NCBI GenBank assembly: GCA_038065125.1
Contig: JBBTRP010000006.1
Coordinates: 1-64,000, forward strand
Length of the DNA stretch: 64,000 nucleotides
Direction of reading: 5' to 3'
Origin: JBBTRP01 sp038065125
Lineage (GTDB): Bacteria; Patescibacteriota; Patescibacteriia; JACQRZ01
Positions 16,251 to 24,044 of the stretch are shown here, in pieces. The stretch's first letter is position 1; every line of letters begins with the position of its first letter. The position numbers were made by a program, and so were the translations under genes. Below the pieces are notes generated by a model. It saw only the letters and a program-made list of their open reading frames with translations, had not been told where the DNA came from and made no database searches.

Positions 16251-17068
16251 TTCTTCATTTCTCGTTCATTCAACTCCTTGAGTTTAATCGAAATATGAAA
16301 CTCCTGGATACCACGCAATATGCAAAACACAAATCCCGGATAGCCGTCCAGAAAACCCCGTTGGATGACGTACATAATGAAGAAGCGTAAAAAGGGCCTC
16401 CCCGGCAGCCGGTAAAAAATATTTTTTAGCGCGCGTTTTTGCTCGACCGGATTTCGGGAAAAAAGTGAACCGTCGAGCGTCTCGGTTGGGCGTATGCGTT
16501 CTGTCGCCTCAAGCGATGAGTAGCGGTTATGTTTTTTAATCCACGCCTCCAGTCCTTTATGATCCTCGTGAATGAGGTCTTTGGCGATATAGCCGACCGA
16601 CCCGGACGGAATCATATGCTCGTCAACGCCGCGGTCTTCATACCGCGCCGCGCTTTTTTTGAAGAAGCGAAGACTCCACGACGGATACCATCCCGCGTGA
16701 CGGATCCATCGGCCGAGAAAATAAAAACGTCGGTTGACATACCAGCATTCAGGGCTTAAAGAGTCGCTAGTAACACGGACGAGCTCATCGCGCAGCTCTG
16801 GAGTGATGCACTCATCAGCGTCAAGAATAAAGATCCACTCGCCAGTGAACGGGAGGGTATCAAGTGCCCAATTTTTTTGTTTTGCATACCCGTCAAACTG
16901 CCGCTGAACCAGGTGTGTGTTTGAAAAACTCTTTACAATGTCTGGCGTGGCATCCGAACTGAAGTTATCAACGACGAAAATTTCATCCGCCCATGCGCAA
17001 CTCTCCAGCGCATGACGGATATTTGTTTCTTCATTATAACTTTGGATGAGAACCGAGATTCTGTTCAT
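16247..17068 (-). CDS. Glycosyltransferase family 2 (WaaE/KdtX-like)
   Basis: 273 residues, GT-A fold. Starts MNRISVLIQSYNEETNI, has VVDNFSSDATPD, and the metal-binding DxD as ILDADECITPEL (about residues 95-106). The following WYVNRRFYFLGRWIRHAGWYP block is characteristic of the WaaE/KdtX subgroup, which transfers glucose or similar sugars to inner-core-like acceptors. The C-terminal part has an amphipathic or membrane-associated stretch. Part of the minus-strand operon, with 4-base overlaps on both sides. Confidence 0.9.
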   Translation of the reverse strand: MNRISVLIQSYNEETNIRHALESCAWADEIFVVDNFSSDATPDIVKSFSNTHLVQRQFDGYAKQKNWALDTLPFTGEWIFILDADECITPELRDELVRVTSDSLSPECWYVNRRFYFLGRWIRHAGWYPSWSLRFFKKSAARYEDRGVDEHMIPSGSVGYIAKDLIHEDHKGLEAWIKKHNRYSSLEATERIRPTETLDGSLFSRNPVEQKRALKNIFYRLPGRPFLRFFIMYVIQRGFLDGYPGFVFCILRGIQEFHISIKLKELNEREMKK

Positions 17069-17679
17069 AGCTTGACCCCAAAGGCGATAGTGTCCATCCA
17101 GAGAGGCGCAAAGCGACCAATATGGCGAAATGCGGGCGCAAGACCGCGCTTACGTAAAAGATTGTGCAGCGCCCGGTCAGAAAAAAAACGGATATGCGGT
17201 CCGGTGACGTCAAAGTGCTTATCGAATCCAATTAGTGCGAGAATGAAATTTTTTACATACCCGTGAAATGGAGTTGTGATGAAGAAAAATCCGCCGGGCG
17301 CAAGTACCCGAGCAATCTCCGTGACGAATTGCTCGGTATCATACACATGCTCAATCACTTCCGCGCAAAAAATTGCGTCAAATTGTCCTGGCGCGTAGGG
17401 GAGTGTGCCGTTCGATCGAATGAGATCGAACGAGATATGAGGAAACGATGTTTGTGCTTTGCGAATGGCAGTTTCGGATAGGTCGACGCCGGAAATATTA
17501 AAACCAAGTTTTCCGATACGGTCAGTGAGCGCACCATCGCCGCAACCGATGTCGAGAATTGATTGCGGCCTACTCTGCTGAATATGATTCAGAAATAAAG
17601 ACAACCGAATTGGAGAAAGAGGGTCATTTTCCGGCGGGGCTTCGTGTTGCCAATAGGTGTTATAGTACTCTCTGCTCAT
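17065..17679 (-). CDS. SAM-dependent methyltransferase, class I
   Basis: 204 residues. SAM-binding motif I is ILDIGCGDGALTD, followed by motif II GVDLSETAIRKA and the FDAIFCAEVIEHV block, all of the UbiE/COQ5-like Methyltransf_11 group. It is probably a sugar O-methyltransferase acting on the glycan made by this operon; position not predictable. Overlaps the upstream glycosyltransferase by 20 bases. Confidence 0.9.
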   Translation of the reverse strand: MSREYYNTYWQHEAPPENDPLSPIRLSLFLNHIQQSRPQSILDIGCGDGALTDRIGKLGFNISGVDLSETAIRKAQTSFPHISFDLIRSNGTLPYAPGQFDAIFCAEVIEHVYDTEQFVTEIARVLAPGGFFFITTPFHGYVKNFILALIGFDKHFDVTGPHIRFFSDRALHNLLRKRGLAPAFRHIGRFAPLWMDTIAFGVKL

Positions 17680-18799
17680 ATGAAGAAAATAATTCTAAAA
17701 TCCTTGAAACATGATCATCCCATCGAAAATAGTGAATCCGCTCTTGAGTTTTGCGGATGAGCTGATCTTGGAGTCCCTTATTCAATGCGAGCTCCCGTAT
17801 TGTACGTGCCCAGGCGCTTGAATCAAGAGGTGAAACATAGAGCGCGGCATCAGCGCACAGCTCGCGGTTGACGGGAAGATCCGAGCAAACAATCGGCAGG
17901 CCCGCCGCCATCGCCTCAATGAGAGGGTGTCCGAACGACTCGGCAAGCGAAGGCCAAACGAAAATATCTGCATCCGCATAGAGTGCCGGCAGTTGCGGGG
18001 GTGGGAGGGGTCCCAGCGCATTCAGTGAGTCTCCCAGAGCCTTCATAAGGTCGAGGTCGTGGCTGGCGGTTGGAACCGTTTTGAAGAGGGGGAGCGATGG
18101 ATCAATCGTCGCGGTCAATAAAAACTGCAAGGAGCCCTCGTTTTTGAGCCTCAGAAGGCCTTCCAGAAGCGAGGAGTAGTTTTTATAGTCCGAATAATGG
18201 CTGGTACATAAAATTCGCACCGGCGTACGTAGTGGCACTGTATTTCTGGAAAATGCACTTGGGTCTGTCCCATACCAGTTTATGCTCGTCCTGACTGAGT
18301 CAACGGGTTTTGGCGTGAAAAAATCTTGTTGGAGGCTCGCAGTCGGGAATAGTGTATGTGTGGCAATTTTCTGGGAGGCGCTGATCAGGAGCGAACGCAG
18401 TGTAAACGTGAGGCGACTCGACAGAGATTTTTTTCGAAGAATGTGAGTTTTGTAGAGCTCTGAGAAGTACAGCGGGATGCGCACCAAGAGGATTTGAGGA
18501 CAGGGAGAAAAAAAAGTTGCGAAATTCGCCGTTGAGTAGAGAAGATCGAATTTTTCTTTCCATAGGAGAATTGGCAGTGTGATTTGTTGCCACAAAAAAA
18601 TTCGAATAGGTGACTCGCATATACTCGCGTCGACAATTGCCAGCCGAATATTTTTTGCTGCACAGTCCACAACTCCTTGTCGCACGACGATGGTGATTTC
18701 GTGTCCACGGGGGCGAGCATCCAGCTCGCGGATGAGCCGCTCAAGATACGTGAGCGCGCCCCCCATCCGCGCCGAAGTCGCGTTAATCAAGATTCTCAT
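17660..18799 (-). CDS. Glycosyltransferase family 4
   Basis: 379 residues from the ATG at 18799 (MRILINATSARMGGALTY), chosen because it overlaps the wecC stop as ATGA; a 6-codon upstream extension is possible but less likely. The GT-B C-terminal domain has LYADADIFVWPSLAESFGHP followed by EAMAAGLPIVCSD, which includes the E-x7-E nucleotide-sugar site. Retaining mechanism expected; donor unknown. Confidence 0.9.
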   Translation of the reverse strand: MRILINATSARMGGALTYLERLIRELDARPRGHEITIVVRQGVVDCAAKNIRLAIVDASICESPIRIFLWQQITLPILLWKEKFDLLYSTANFATFFSPCPQILLVRIPLYFSELYKTHILRKKSLSSRLTFTLRSLLISASQKIATHTLFPTASLQQDFFTPKPVDSVRTSINWYGTDPSAFSRNTVPLRTPVRILCTSHYSDYKNYSSLLEGLLRLKNEGSLQFLLTATIDPSLPLFKTVPTASHDLDLMKALGDSLNALGPLPPPQLPALYADADIFVWPSLAESFGHPLIEAMAAGLPIVCSDLPVNRELCADAALYVSPLDSSAWARTIRELALNKGLQDQLIRKTQERIHYFRWDDHVSRILELFSSYEQRVL

Positions 18800-20016
18800 C
18801 GTTCGGTGAGCCCACAAAAATCAAGGATCTGCGCGCCTTGGGGGAAAGAAACTTTTTTGAACACATCATGCGCGACCAGACACACGATAATATCGCCAGA
18901 TTCCAACGAAGGAGCAGTATTAGTAATGTAGAACTCAAGCGCGCGCGTGATGTGCGGATCGACGCAGAAAACATCGTATCCCTCACGGATCAGTTGTCGC
19001 ACGATTGAGAGAGCCGGTGATTCGCGAATGTCATCGCTATTTGGCTTGTATGAGAGTCCAAGACAGGCGATTGATGGCGCGCGATGGTTGACTCGCGTAA
19101 ACTCAAATGCCGCCTTCCGAATCTTATCGACAACCCACTTTGTTTTTTCGGTGTTGCGATGATGTGCCGCGGAAATGAGTTTTGCCTCGTCTCGCGCAGC
19201 ATGGGAGATGAAAAGCGGGTCGACGGCGACGCAGTGCCCACCCACTCCGGGGCCGGGTTTGAGAATGTTGACGCGCGGATGCTTGTTTGCGCACTCAATC
19301 ACATTCCAAACATTAAGCCCCGACTCATCGCAGATCATGGAGAGTTCGTTTGCAAAAGCGATGTTAACATTGCGATAGGCGTTCTCGACGAGCTTTGCCA
19401 TTTCCGCAGTGCGCGCGTCAGTAACAATCAGCTCACCGGTGACGAACGATGCGTAGAACTCCCGGGCGCTCTGCGATGCTCGTGGAGTGAGTCCGCCGAT
19501 GATTCGGGAATTTTCAATAAGCTCCGACAGAGTGTTTCCCGGTAATATTCTCTCCGGACAGTACGCGATATCAATATCGTCGAGCGGTACGCCGCACTCG
19601 GCAAGTTGAGCCGCAACTTTTTCTGTCGTGCCGACCGGAGAGGTAGACTCCAAAATGATGAGATTGCCAGGTCGCACATGGGGTGCTAGTGCGTGTGCCG
19701 CCGCAAGGACGTGATCGATATTCGGGATGAAGTCATCCTTGAGTGGCGTGGGAACGGTAATCAGGAAAATATTGGCGGCACTTGGCTCAAGCGCTGCCGT
19801 CAGCAAGCCCGTACCAACGCTCCCCGAAACAAGCTCATCAAGGCCTTCTTCGGCAATATGAATCTTGCCATGATTGATCGTCTCGACAACTGATTTATTG
19901 ATGTCCACGCCAGCGACACGGTAACCGTGACGTGTGAGTATTGCCGCCGTCGGCAGTCCGACGTAGCCAAGACCCATCACACAGACTGTTTTTTTTGTTT
20001 TTTCGGGTATTTCCAT
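18796..20016 (-). CDS. wecC: UDP-N-acetyl-D-mannosaminuronate dehydrogenase-like nucleotide-sugar dehydrogenase
   Basis: Oxidises a UDP-HexNAc to the uronic acid with two NAD. 406 residues. NAD loop VMGLGYVGLPTA, VPTPLKDD, ESTSPVGTT, AYCPERILPG, and the catalytic Cys in PGPGVGGHCVAVDP, whose Cys-Val-Ala-Val-Asp-Pro form is typical of WecC and related GlcNAc/ManNAc dehydrogenases and not of UDP-glucose dehydrogenase. No UDP-GlcNAc 2-epimerase is seen in the window, so a WbpO/WbpA-type substrate (UDP-GalNAc or UDP-GlcNAc) is an alternative. First gene of the nine-gene operon. Confidence 0.9.
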   Translation of the reverse strand: MEIPEKTKKTVCVMGLGYVGLPTAAILTRHGYRVAGVDINKSVVETINHGKIHIAEEGLDELVSGSVGTGLLTAALEPSAANIFLITVPTPLKDDFIPNIDHVLAAAHALAPHVRPGNLIILESTSPVGTTEKVAAQLAECGVPLDDIDIAYCPERILPGNTLSELIENSRIIGGLTPRASQSAREFYASFVTGELIVTDARTAEMAKLVENAYRNVNIAFANELSMICDESGLNVWNVIECANKHPRVNILKPGPGVGGHCVAVDPLFISHAARDEAKLISAAHHRNTEKTKWVVDKIRKAAFEFTRVNHRAPSIACLGLSYKPNSDDIRESPALSIVRQLIREGYDVFCVDPHITRALEFYITNTAPSLESGDIIVCLVAHDVFKKVSFPQGAQILDFCGLTER

Positions 20017-20035
20017 ATCGTATTTATCAAAGGCA

Positions 20036-20064
20036 ATCCTACCGTACCCTCACTATTCTGTGAA
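20036..20064 (-). promoter_or_regulatory. Promoter of the nine-gene minus-strand operon
   Basis: Minus strand TTCACA (20059-20064), 17-base spacer, TAGGAT (20036-20041), 19 bases before the wecC ATG. No other promoter is evident inside the operon, whose genes nearly all overlap. Confidence 0.5.
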
Positions 20065-20124
20065 GCGTCTTTTGTATGGAGATTCTTCATATTTCATTAT
20101 TCTATCACGACCCGGTTGTGTTCA

Positions 20125-20153
20125 TTGACAATAGGTCGCTCAAGCTGTAGTTT
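20125..20153 (+). promoter_or_regulatory. Promoter of the inositol-monophosphatase-family gene
   Basis: TTGACA (20125-20130), exact 17-base spacer, weak -10 TAGTTT (20148-20153). GGAGG at 20173-20177 then lies 7 bases before the ATG at 20185. Confidence 0.5.
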
Positions 20154-20184
20154 CATAGCGTTCTGAATGTATGGAGGAATTGAA

Positions 20185-20982
20185 ATGAGCGTCATTAATG
20201 GAGTGGGCACGCTCCTTGAAACAGTTGTGGGTCCGCGGGTGCTTGAAATCAGGAAAAGCGGAGAACTCGGCACGGAGCACAAGGTGTCCTTTAGGGACAT
20301 AAAAACCAAAGGCGATACCGAGTCTCAGCGACTCATCTTCGCTTTCCTTCGTGAGCATTTTCCCGAGCATAGCATTCGAGGCGAGGAAGATGAGCAGGCA
20401 ACTGCGCATCAGGGCACGAGCGAGTACGAGTACATCATCGACCCTATCGACGGGACGACGAACTACGCGTGCGGCAGCCCGTTCTTCGGTATTTCGGTCG
20501 GCGTCGCCAAGGCCGGAGTTCCGTATGCAGGTGTCATCCACTACCCGGCCATGAGTGAGACTATTTGGGCCGAGTCAGGAAAGGGTGCATTCATCAATGG
20601 GCGACCGCTTGTCATGAGGCAGTACACAGGTGAGAAGTGTGAGCTCCTCATGGCGGGAGACCTTCTGCCCGGTTCCGAGCACTTGTTTGCGCCGCTGAAG
20701 GAGCTTGCGGCAAACGTCGTCATGTTTGCGTGCTTCACGGTTACCGCCCGGTTCGTTGCTGAGGGTGTATTTAAGCTCTACGTCCACACCGGCGCAACTC
20801 CATTCGACATATGCGCGGCAATTGCGATCGTGCGCGAGGCAGGCGGTGTCGCAGTGGGTATTGTGAGCGACGAACTCGATCTCTCTCGCGGGCAGATTCC
20901 TATCATTCTTGCGTGCAACCGCGCGATTGTCGAGGAGCTTCGTTCACGGTTTGCAAACTCTGCGAGAACTGTGCGGGTGTAA
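20185..20982 (+). CDS. Inositol monophosphatase family phosphatase
   Basis: Mg-dependent sugar or nucleotide phosphatase. The ATG at 20185 is chosen over the one at 20167 because GGAGG stands 7 bases before it; 265 residues. Family motifs are complete: the metal-site Glu pair in RGEEDEQ, DPIDGTTNYACG, and FDICAAIAIVREAGG near the C-terminus (the WDxAAG Trp is Phe). Substrate could be inositol-1-phosphate, fructose-1,6-bisphosphate, histidinol phosphate or PAP; the sugar context does not decide. It has its own promoter and terminator, unlike the neighbouring overlapping operons, and more C-ending codons by eye. Confidence 0.9.
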   Translation: MSVINGVGTLLETVVGPRVLEIRKSGELGTEHKVSFRDIKTKGDTESQRLIFAFLREHFPEHSIRGEEDEQATAHQGTSEYEYIIDPIDGTTNYACGSPFFGISVGVAKAGVPYAGVIHYPAMSETIWAESGKGAFINGRPLVMRQYTGEKCELLMAGDLLPGSEHLFAPLKELAANVVMFACFTVTARFVAEGVFKLYVHTGATPFDICAAIAIVREAGGVAVGIVSDELDLSRGQIPIILACNRAIVEELRSRFANSARTVRV

Positions 20983-21045
20983 CCCCACTCAATCCCAAAG
21001 CGGCTCATACGCACGCATCGGGACGAAGTGGGGATCTTCTTTTTA
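20983..21045 (+). terminator. Probable rho-independent terminator
   Basis: CCCCAC (20983-20988) pairs with GTGGGG (21028-21033) and an inner TCCC with GGGA, leaving a long loop; ATCTTCTTTTTA follows. It begins right after the phosphatase stop codon. Confidence 0.6.
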
Positions 21046-21062
21046 TAAAAGAATAAGAGGAA

Positions 21063-21092
21063 TTGACAAAATACGATAATAATAGCTATATA
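21063..21092 (+). promoter_or_regulatory. Promoter of the Nudix-like gene
   Basis: TTGACA (21063-21068), 18-base A/T-rich spacer, TATATA (21087-21092). One of the strongest promoter matches in the window. Confidence 0.65.
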
Positions 21093-21131
21093 GTGCCAGT
21101 AGAGTGAGAATGATATGAAGGAGGATATCCC

Positions 21132-21935
21132 TTGAAGCGAGATGTGAAGGTTCTGGTCGGGTCAGGCTTTGCCTACAACCAGGCCGATCCCGGCCAGGTG
21201 TTTCTCGACGTGAAGACGGCGGATTACCCGTGGAAGATCTTTGCAGGCCGTATAATGTTCATCGGCGGCCAGTGGATCAACAAAGCATGGGAAACCGATG
21301 TAAACCCTCGCGAGACCTATGTAAGGGAGGTGCTTGAGGAGATATCGTTTTCACGGCCTAAAATCTCTACCGAGGAGATGGCCGTCCTCTGTCCACTAGT
21401 GACAACCGATAGCTATATCGCGCCCGCGATCAAAGGGGCGCCGACTGCCGAAGATGAGAGGCACTTGACGCACGTGAAGGCCTCACTCGTTGATCCGGCG
21501 CACATGTGCTCGTTCGGGGACTATCACATTCGAACTCCTGCGTCACTCATCCAGACTCTTCAGCCGGAATACAGCGGCACTGATTTGACGGCAGTCTTCT
21601 CAATCTTTGCTGTCGGTCTACCACCGGACGAGTGGGATATGCTGTGCGACTTGCAGGCGCGGTTCGAAAACCTTTCAAATGAGTCACAATCGGTTGTGAC
21701 CTCGCTCAAAAGGATTCTCGCCGGCGAGATCGCCTTCGCTTCTGGCTATGACCAGATCATGCAAGATTTCTGGATCTTCAAGGGCCTTCCCGGGGTCGAG
21801 GGGATGCCGACCCAGAAAGGAGTCGAAGTGGTGCGTATGGGCTTGGCACTCGGTTCGTACCGCGACTATCTCGCCAGGTACGATGTCGAGAAGCGGCCGC
21901 CTGTCACAGAATCACTTACCCCCAACCTACCATAG
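21132..21935 (+). CDS. Nudix-like protein, TTG start
   Basis: 267 residues starting at TTG 21132: a perfect AAGGAGG (21118-21124) stands 7 bases before it, and no other in-frame start is better placed. Residues about 47-75 resemble a Nudix box: a GG pair, then REVLEEISF matching the REuxEExGu core. The first Glu of GX5EX7 is replaced (Val) and the loop before it is longer, so metal binding may be altered. The rest has no recognised domain. Function unknown; hydrolysis of a nucleotide sugar would fit the setting, which is a guess. Stand-alone gene with its own promoter and a terminator overlapping its stop. Confidence 0.75.
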   Translation: MKRDVKVLVGSGFAYNQADPGQVFLDVKTADYPWKIFAGRIMFIGGQWINKAWETDVNPRETYVREVLEEISFSRPKISTEEMAVLCPLVTTDSYIAPAIKGAPTAEDERHLTHVKASLVDPAHMCSFGDYHIRTPASLIQTLQPEYSGTDLTAVFSIFAVGLPPDEWDMLCDLQARFENLSNESQSVVTSLKRILAGEIAFASGYDQIMQDFWIFKGLPGVEGMPTQKGVEVVRMGLALGSYRDYLARYDVEKRPPVTESLTPNLP

Positions 21936-21952
21936 GCGGGGGTTTTATTTTC
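21919..21952 (+). terminator. Rho-independent terminator overlapping the stop codon
   Basis: CCCCC (21919-21923) pairs with GGGGG (21938-21942), followed by TTTTATTTTC. The TAG stop (21933-21935) lies in the loop. Confidence 0.8.
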
Positions 21953-21978
21953 TTTCGAAGGGGTTATGATACTCAAAT

Positions 21979-23034
21979 ATGAAAATTGCGGTTATCAGTA
22001 GCGACCCATCTGTGCGTGGGGGTATACAACGATACACGGCTGAGCTCATCGGCGCGCTTGAGAGCAAAAAAGACGCGCGGATTGCAACGTATTTTTTTAC
22101 AAAAAAAAGCGAGTTGTCAAAGGCGGTTTTTGCAATCAAGACACTGATATCAATCTACTTCCAGCGGCCTGATGTTATTCTGTGCGCCCATATACAGTAT
22201 GTTCAGGTCTGCATACTTGCAAAGCGCTTGTTCGGTATCCCGTATGCGCTCTTTTGTTACGGTATTGAGGTTTGGGACAAATCACGAAACATAACACATC
22301 GCGTATTGTTTGAGCAGGCTACTCTACTAATCGCTATCTCGCCCTATACACGAGATCAAATCACTGAGGGGTTGCCCCAGGAAGAAAAAAAAATCCGGAT
22401 CATTTCTCCCTGTGTAGATGACGAACGCTTCGTACTGCGCGAGTCTTCTCGAAAGGATTTGCCAAATGGTATTGGACGGAAACACCCCCTCATTCTTTCG
22501 GTTTGCAGACTTTCCGCGTCTGAGCGGTATAAGGGATATGACGATGTTCTATCAGCGCTACCTCGGGTTTTGGAGCACTTTCCAACGGCTGTGTATGTTA
22601 TTGTAGGAAGTGGAGACGATCTCAAGCGCGTGCGTGCGCGCATTGTAAACGAGGGTTTGTCTAACCATGTCATATTGGCAGATGACATTGCGGATGATGA
22701 TCTTCCTCATGTATACACCGCGTGCGATGTGTTTTGTATGCCGTCTCGTGAGGAGGGCTTTGGTATTGTTTTCCTGGAGGCGATATGCAGTGGAAAACCG
22801 GTGATTGCGGCACGCTCTGCAGGGGCGGTGCACGCACTCCTTGCCGGAGCTGCAGGTGAATTAATTGAACCTGGGGAAACAGAGGAGCTTGCAACTTGTC
22901 TGATAAAAACTCTTGATGGCGGGCATGGACGCGACCCTATGAGTGTTCGGAGACTGATTGTCGACGCATTTGGAAGGCGCGCCTTCCGGCTAGCGGTGCA
23001 CACCCTCCTTGATGAGTTTAAGGGCATGCGGTAG
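21979..23034 (+). CDS. Glycosyltransferase family 4
   Basis: 351 residues, GT-B fold. N-terminal MKIAVISSDPSVRGGIQRYT binds the acceptor side; the C-terminal domain has ILSVCRLSASERYKGYDDVL and MPSREEGFGIVFLEAICSGKP with the E-x7-E donor site. A TATGAT box (21965-21970) ends only 8 bases before the ATG, so the messenger may be leaderless. First gene of a run with hddA and an FAD oxidoreductase; donor unknown. Confidence 0.9.
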   Translation: MKIAVISSDPSVRGGIQRYTAELIGALESKKDARIATYFFTKKSELSKAVFAIKTLISIYFQRPDVILCAHIQYVQVCILAKRLFGIPYALFCYGIEVWDKSRNITHRVLFEQATLLIAISPYTRDQITEGLPQEEKKIRIISPCVDDERFVLRESSRKDLPNGIGRKHPLILSVCRLSASERYKGYDDVLSALPRVLEHFPTAVYVIVGSGDDLKRVRARIVNEGLSNHVILADDIADDDLPHVYTACDVFCMPSREEGFGIVFLEAICSGKPVIAARSAGAVHALLAGAAGELIEPGETEELATCLIKTLDGGHGRDPMSVRRLIVDAFGRRAFRLAVHTLLDEFKGMR

Positions 23035-23060
23035 GCTTTGAAAGTTCTTTACTTGCTATT

Positions 23061-24044
23061 ATGGTCATTACCAGAACACCATTTCGCATCTCATTTTTCG
23101 GCGGAGGCAGCGACTATCCGACGTGGTTTAATCAGCACAGTGGAGCCGTGCTGTCCGCAACGATCAATAAGTACTGCTATATTAGCTGCCGCTATCTGCC
23201 GCCATTTTTTGAGCATACAAGCAGGGTCGTGTGGTCAAAAATCGAGTCAGTGAAAGGTGTCGACGAGATTCAGCACCCAGTTGTGCGTCATGCCCTGCAA
23301 TGGCTCGGCATTTCCGAAGGTCTGGAGATCCACCACAATGCCGACCTTCCGGCACGTGCGGGCCTGGGATCAAGTTCGTCGTTTACGGTCGGTTTTCTCA
23401 ATGCCCTCCAAGCACTGCAAGGCCGACTAAGCACTAAGTATCAGTTGGCACTCGACGCAATTCATGTCGAGCAGGAGCTCTTGAAAGAGAACGTCGGCTG
23501 TCAGGATCAAACGGCAGCAGCGTTCGGGGGGCTCAACAAGATCGAGTTCGGCGGAATGGAACAGGTGAAGGTCTCGCCCATGGTTTGTTCGCGCGAGCGC
23601 TTGAAAGAGCTGGAGAGTCATTTGCTTCTGTACTTTACGGGTATGTCGCGAACGGCATCTGAGATTGCTGCGGAGCAAATCGCAAATATTCCCGACAAAG
23701 AACGCGAGATACGCGAGATGGTCAGGTTCGTCGACGAGGCGGTCACCATTCTTCACTCGCTCCAGTGGGCGGATCAGTTTGGCAAGCTTTTGCATGAGAC
23801 CTGGCTTTTAAAAAAAACGCTTTCGAGCAAGATTGCAAACCCTCTTATCAATTCGTTATACGAAGAGGCGAGAAGTGCAGGCGCTCTTGGCGGCAAGTTG
23901 TTGGGCGCGGGTGGCGGAGGTTTTATGCTCTTTTTTGCGAAGCCGGAAAATCATCCAGCTATCAAGCAGCGCCTCGCAAATTTTTTACATGTACCGTTTG
24001 AGTTTGAGACGTCAGGGAGTCAGATCATTTACCATGCAAATTAA
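23061..24044 (+). CDS. hddA: GHMP-family sugar kinase, D-glycero-alpha-D-manno-heptose-7-phosphate kinase-like
   Basis: 327 residues. Opens MVITRTPFRISFFGGGSDYP, the signature of the HddA branch, then the ATP loop PARAGLGSSSSFTVG (about 95-110) and the C-terminal GALGGKLLGAGGGGF. HddA makes the 1,7-bisphosphate of the alpha anomer on the way to GDP-heptose. GmhB and a GmhA-type isomerase are in the window, but no HddC guanylyltransferase is seen. Other HddA-like kinases phosphorylate fucose or galactose, so the substrate is likely but not certain. Its stop overlaps the next start as TAATG. Confidence 0.88.
   Translation: MVITRTPFRISFFGGGSDYPTWFNQHSGAVLSATINKYCYISCRYLPPFFEHTSRVVWSKIESVKGVDEIQHPVVRHALQWLGISEGLEIHHNADLPARAGLGSSSSFTVGFLNALQALQGRLSTKYQLALDAIHVEQELLKENVGCQDQTAAAFGGLNKIEFGGMEQVKVSPMVCSRERLKELESHLLLYFTGMSRTASEIAAEQIANIPDKEREIREMVRFVDEAVTILHSLQWADQFGKLLHETWLLKKTLSSKIANPLINSLYEEARSAGALGGKLLGAGGGGFMLFFAKPENHPAIKQRLANFLHVPFEFETSGSQIIYHAN

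Noticed and set aside
20167..20184. Upstream ATG as the start of the IMPase-family gene
   Set aside because: GGAGG at 20173-20177 is correctly placed only for the ATG at 20185.
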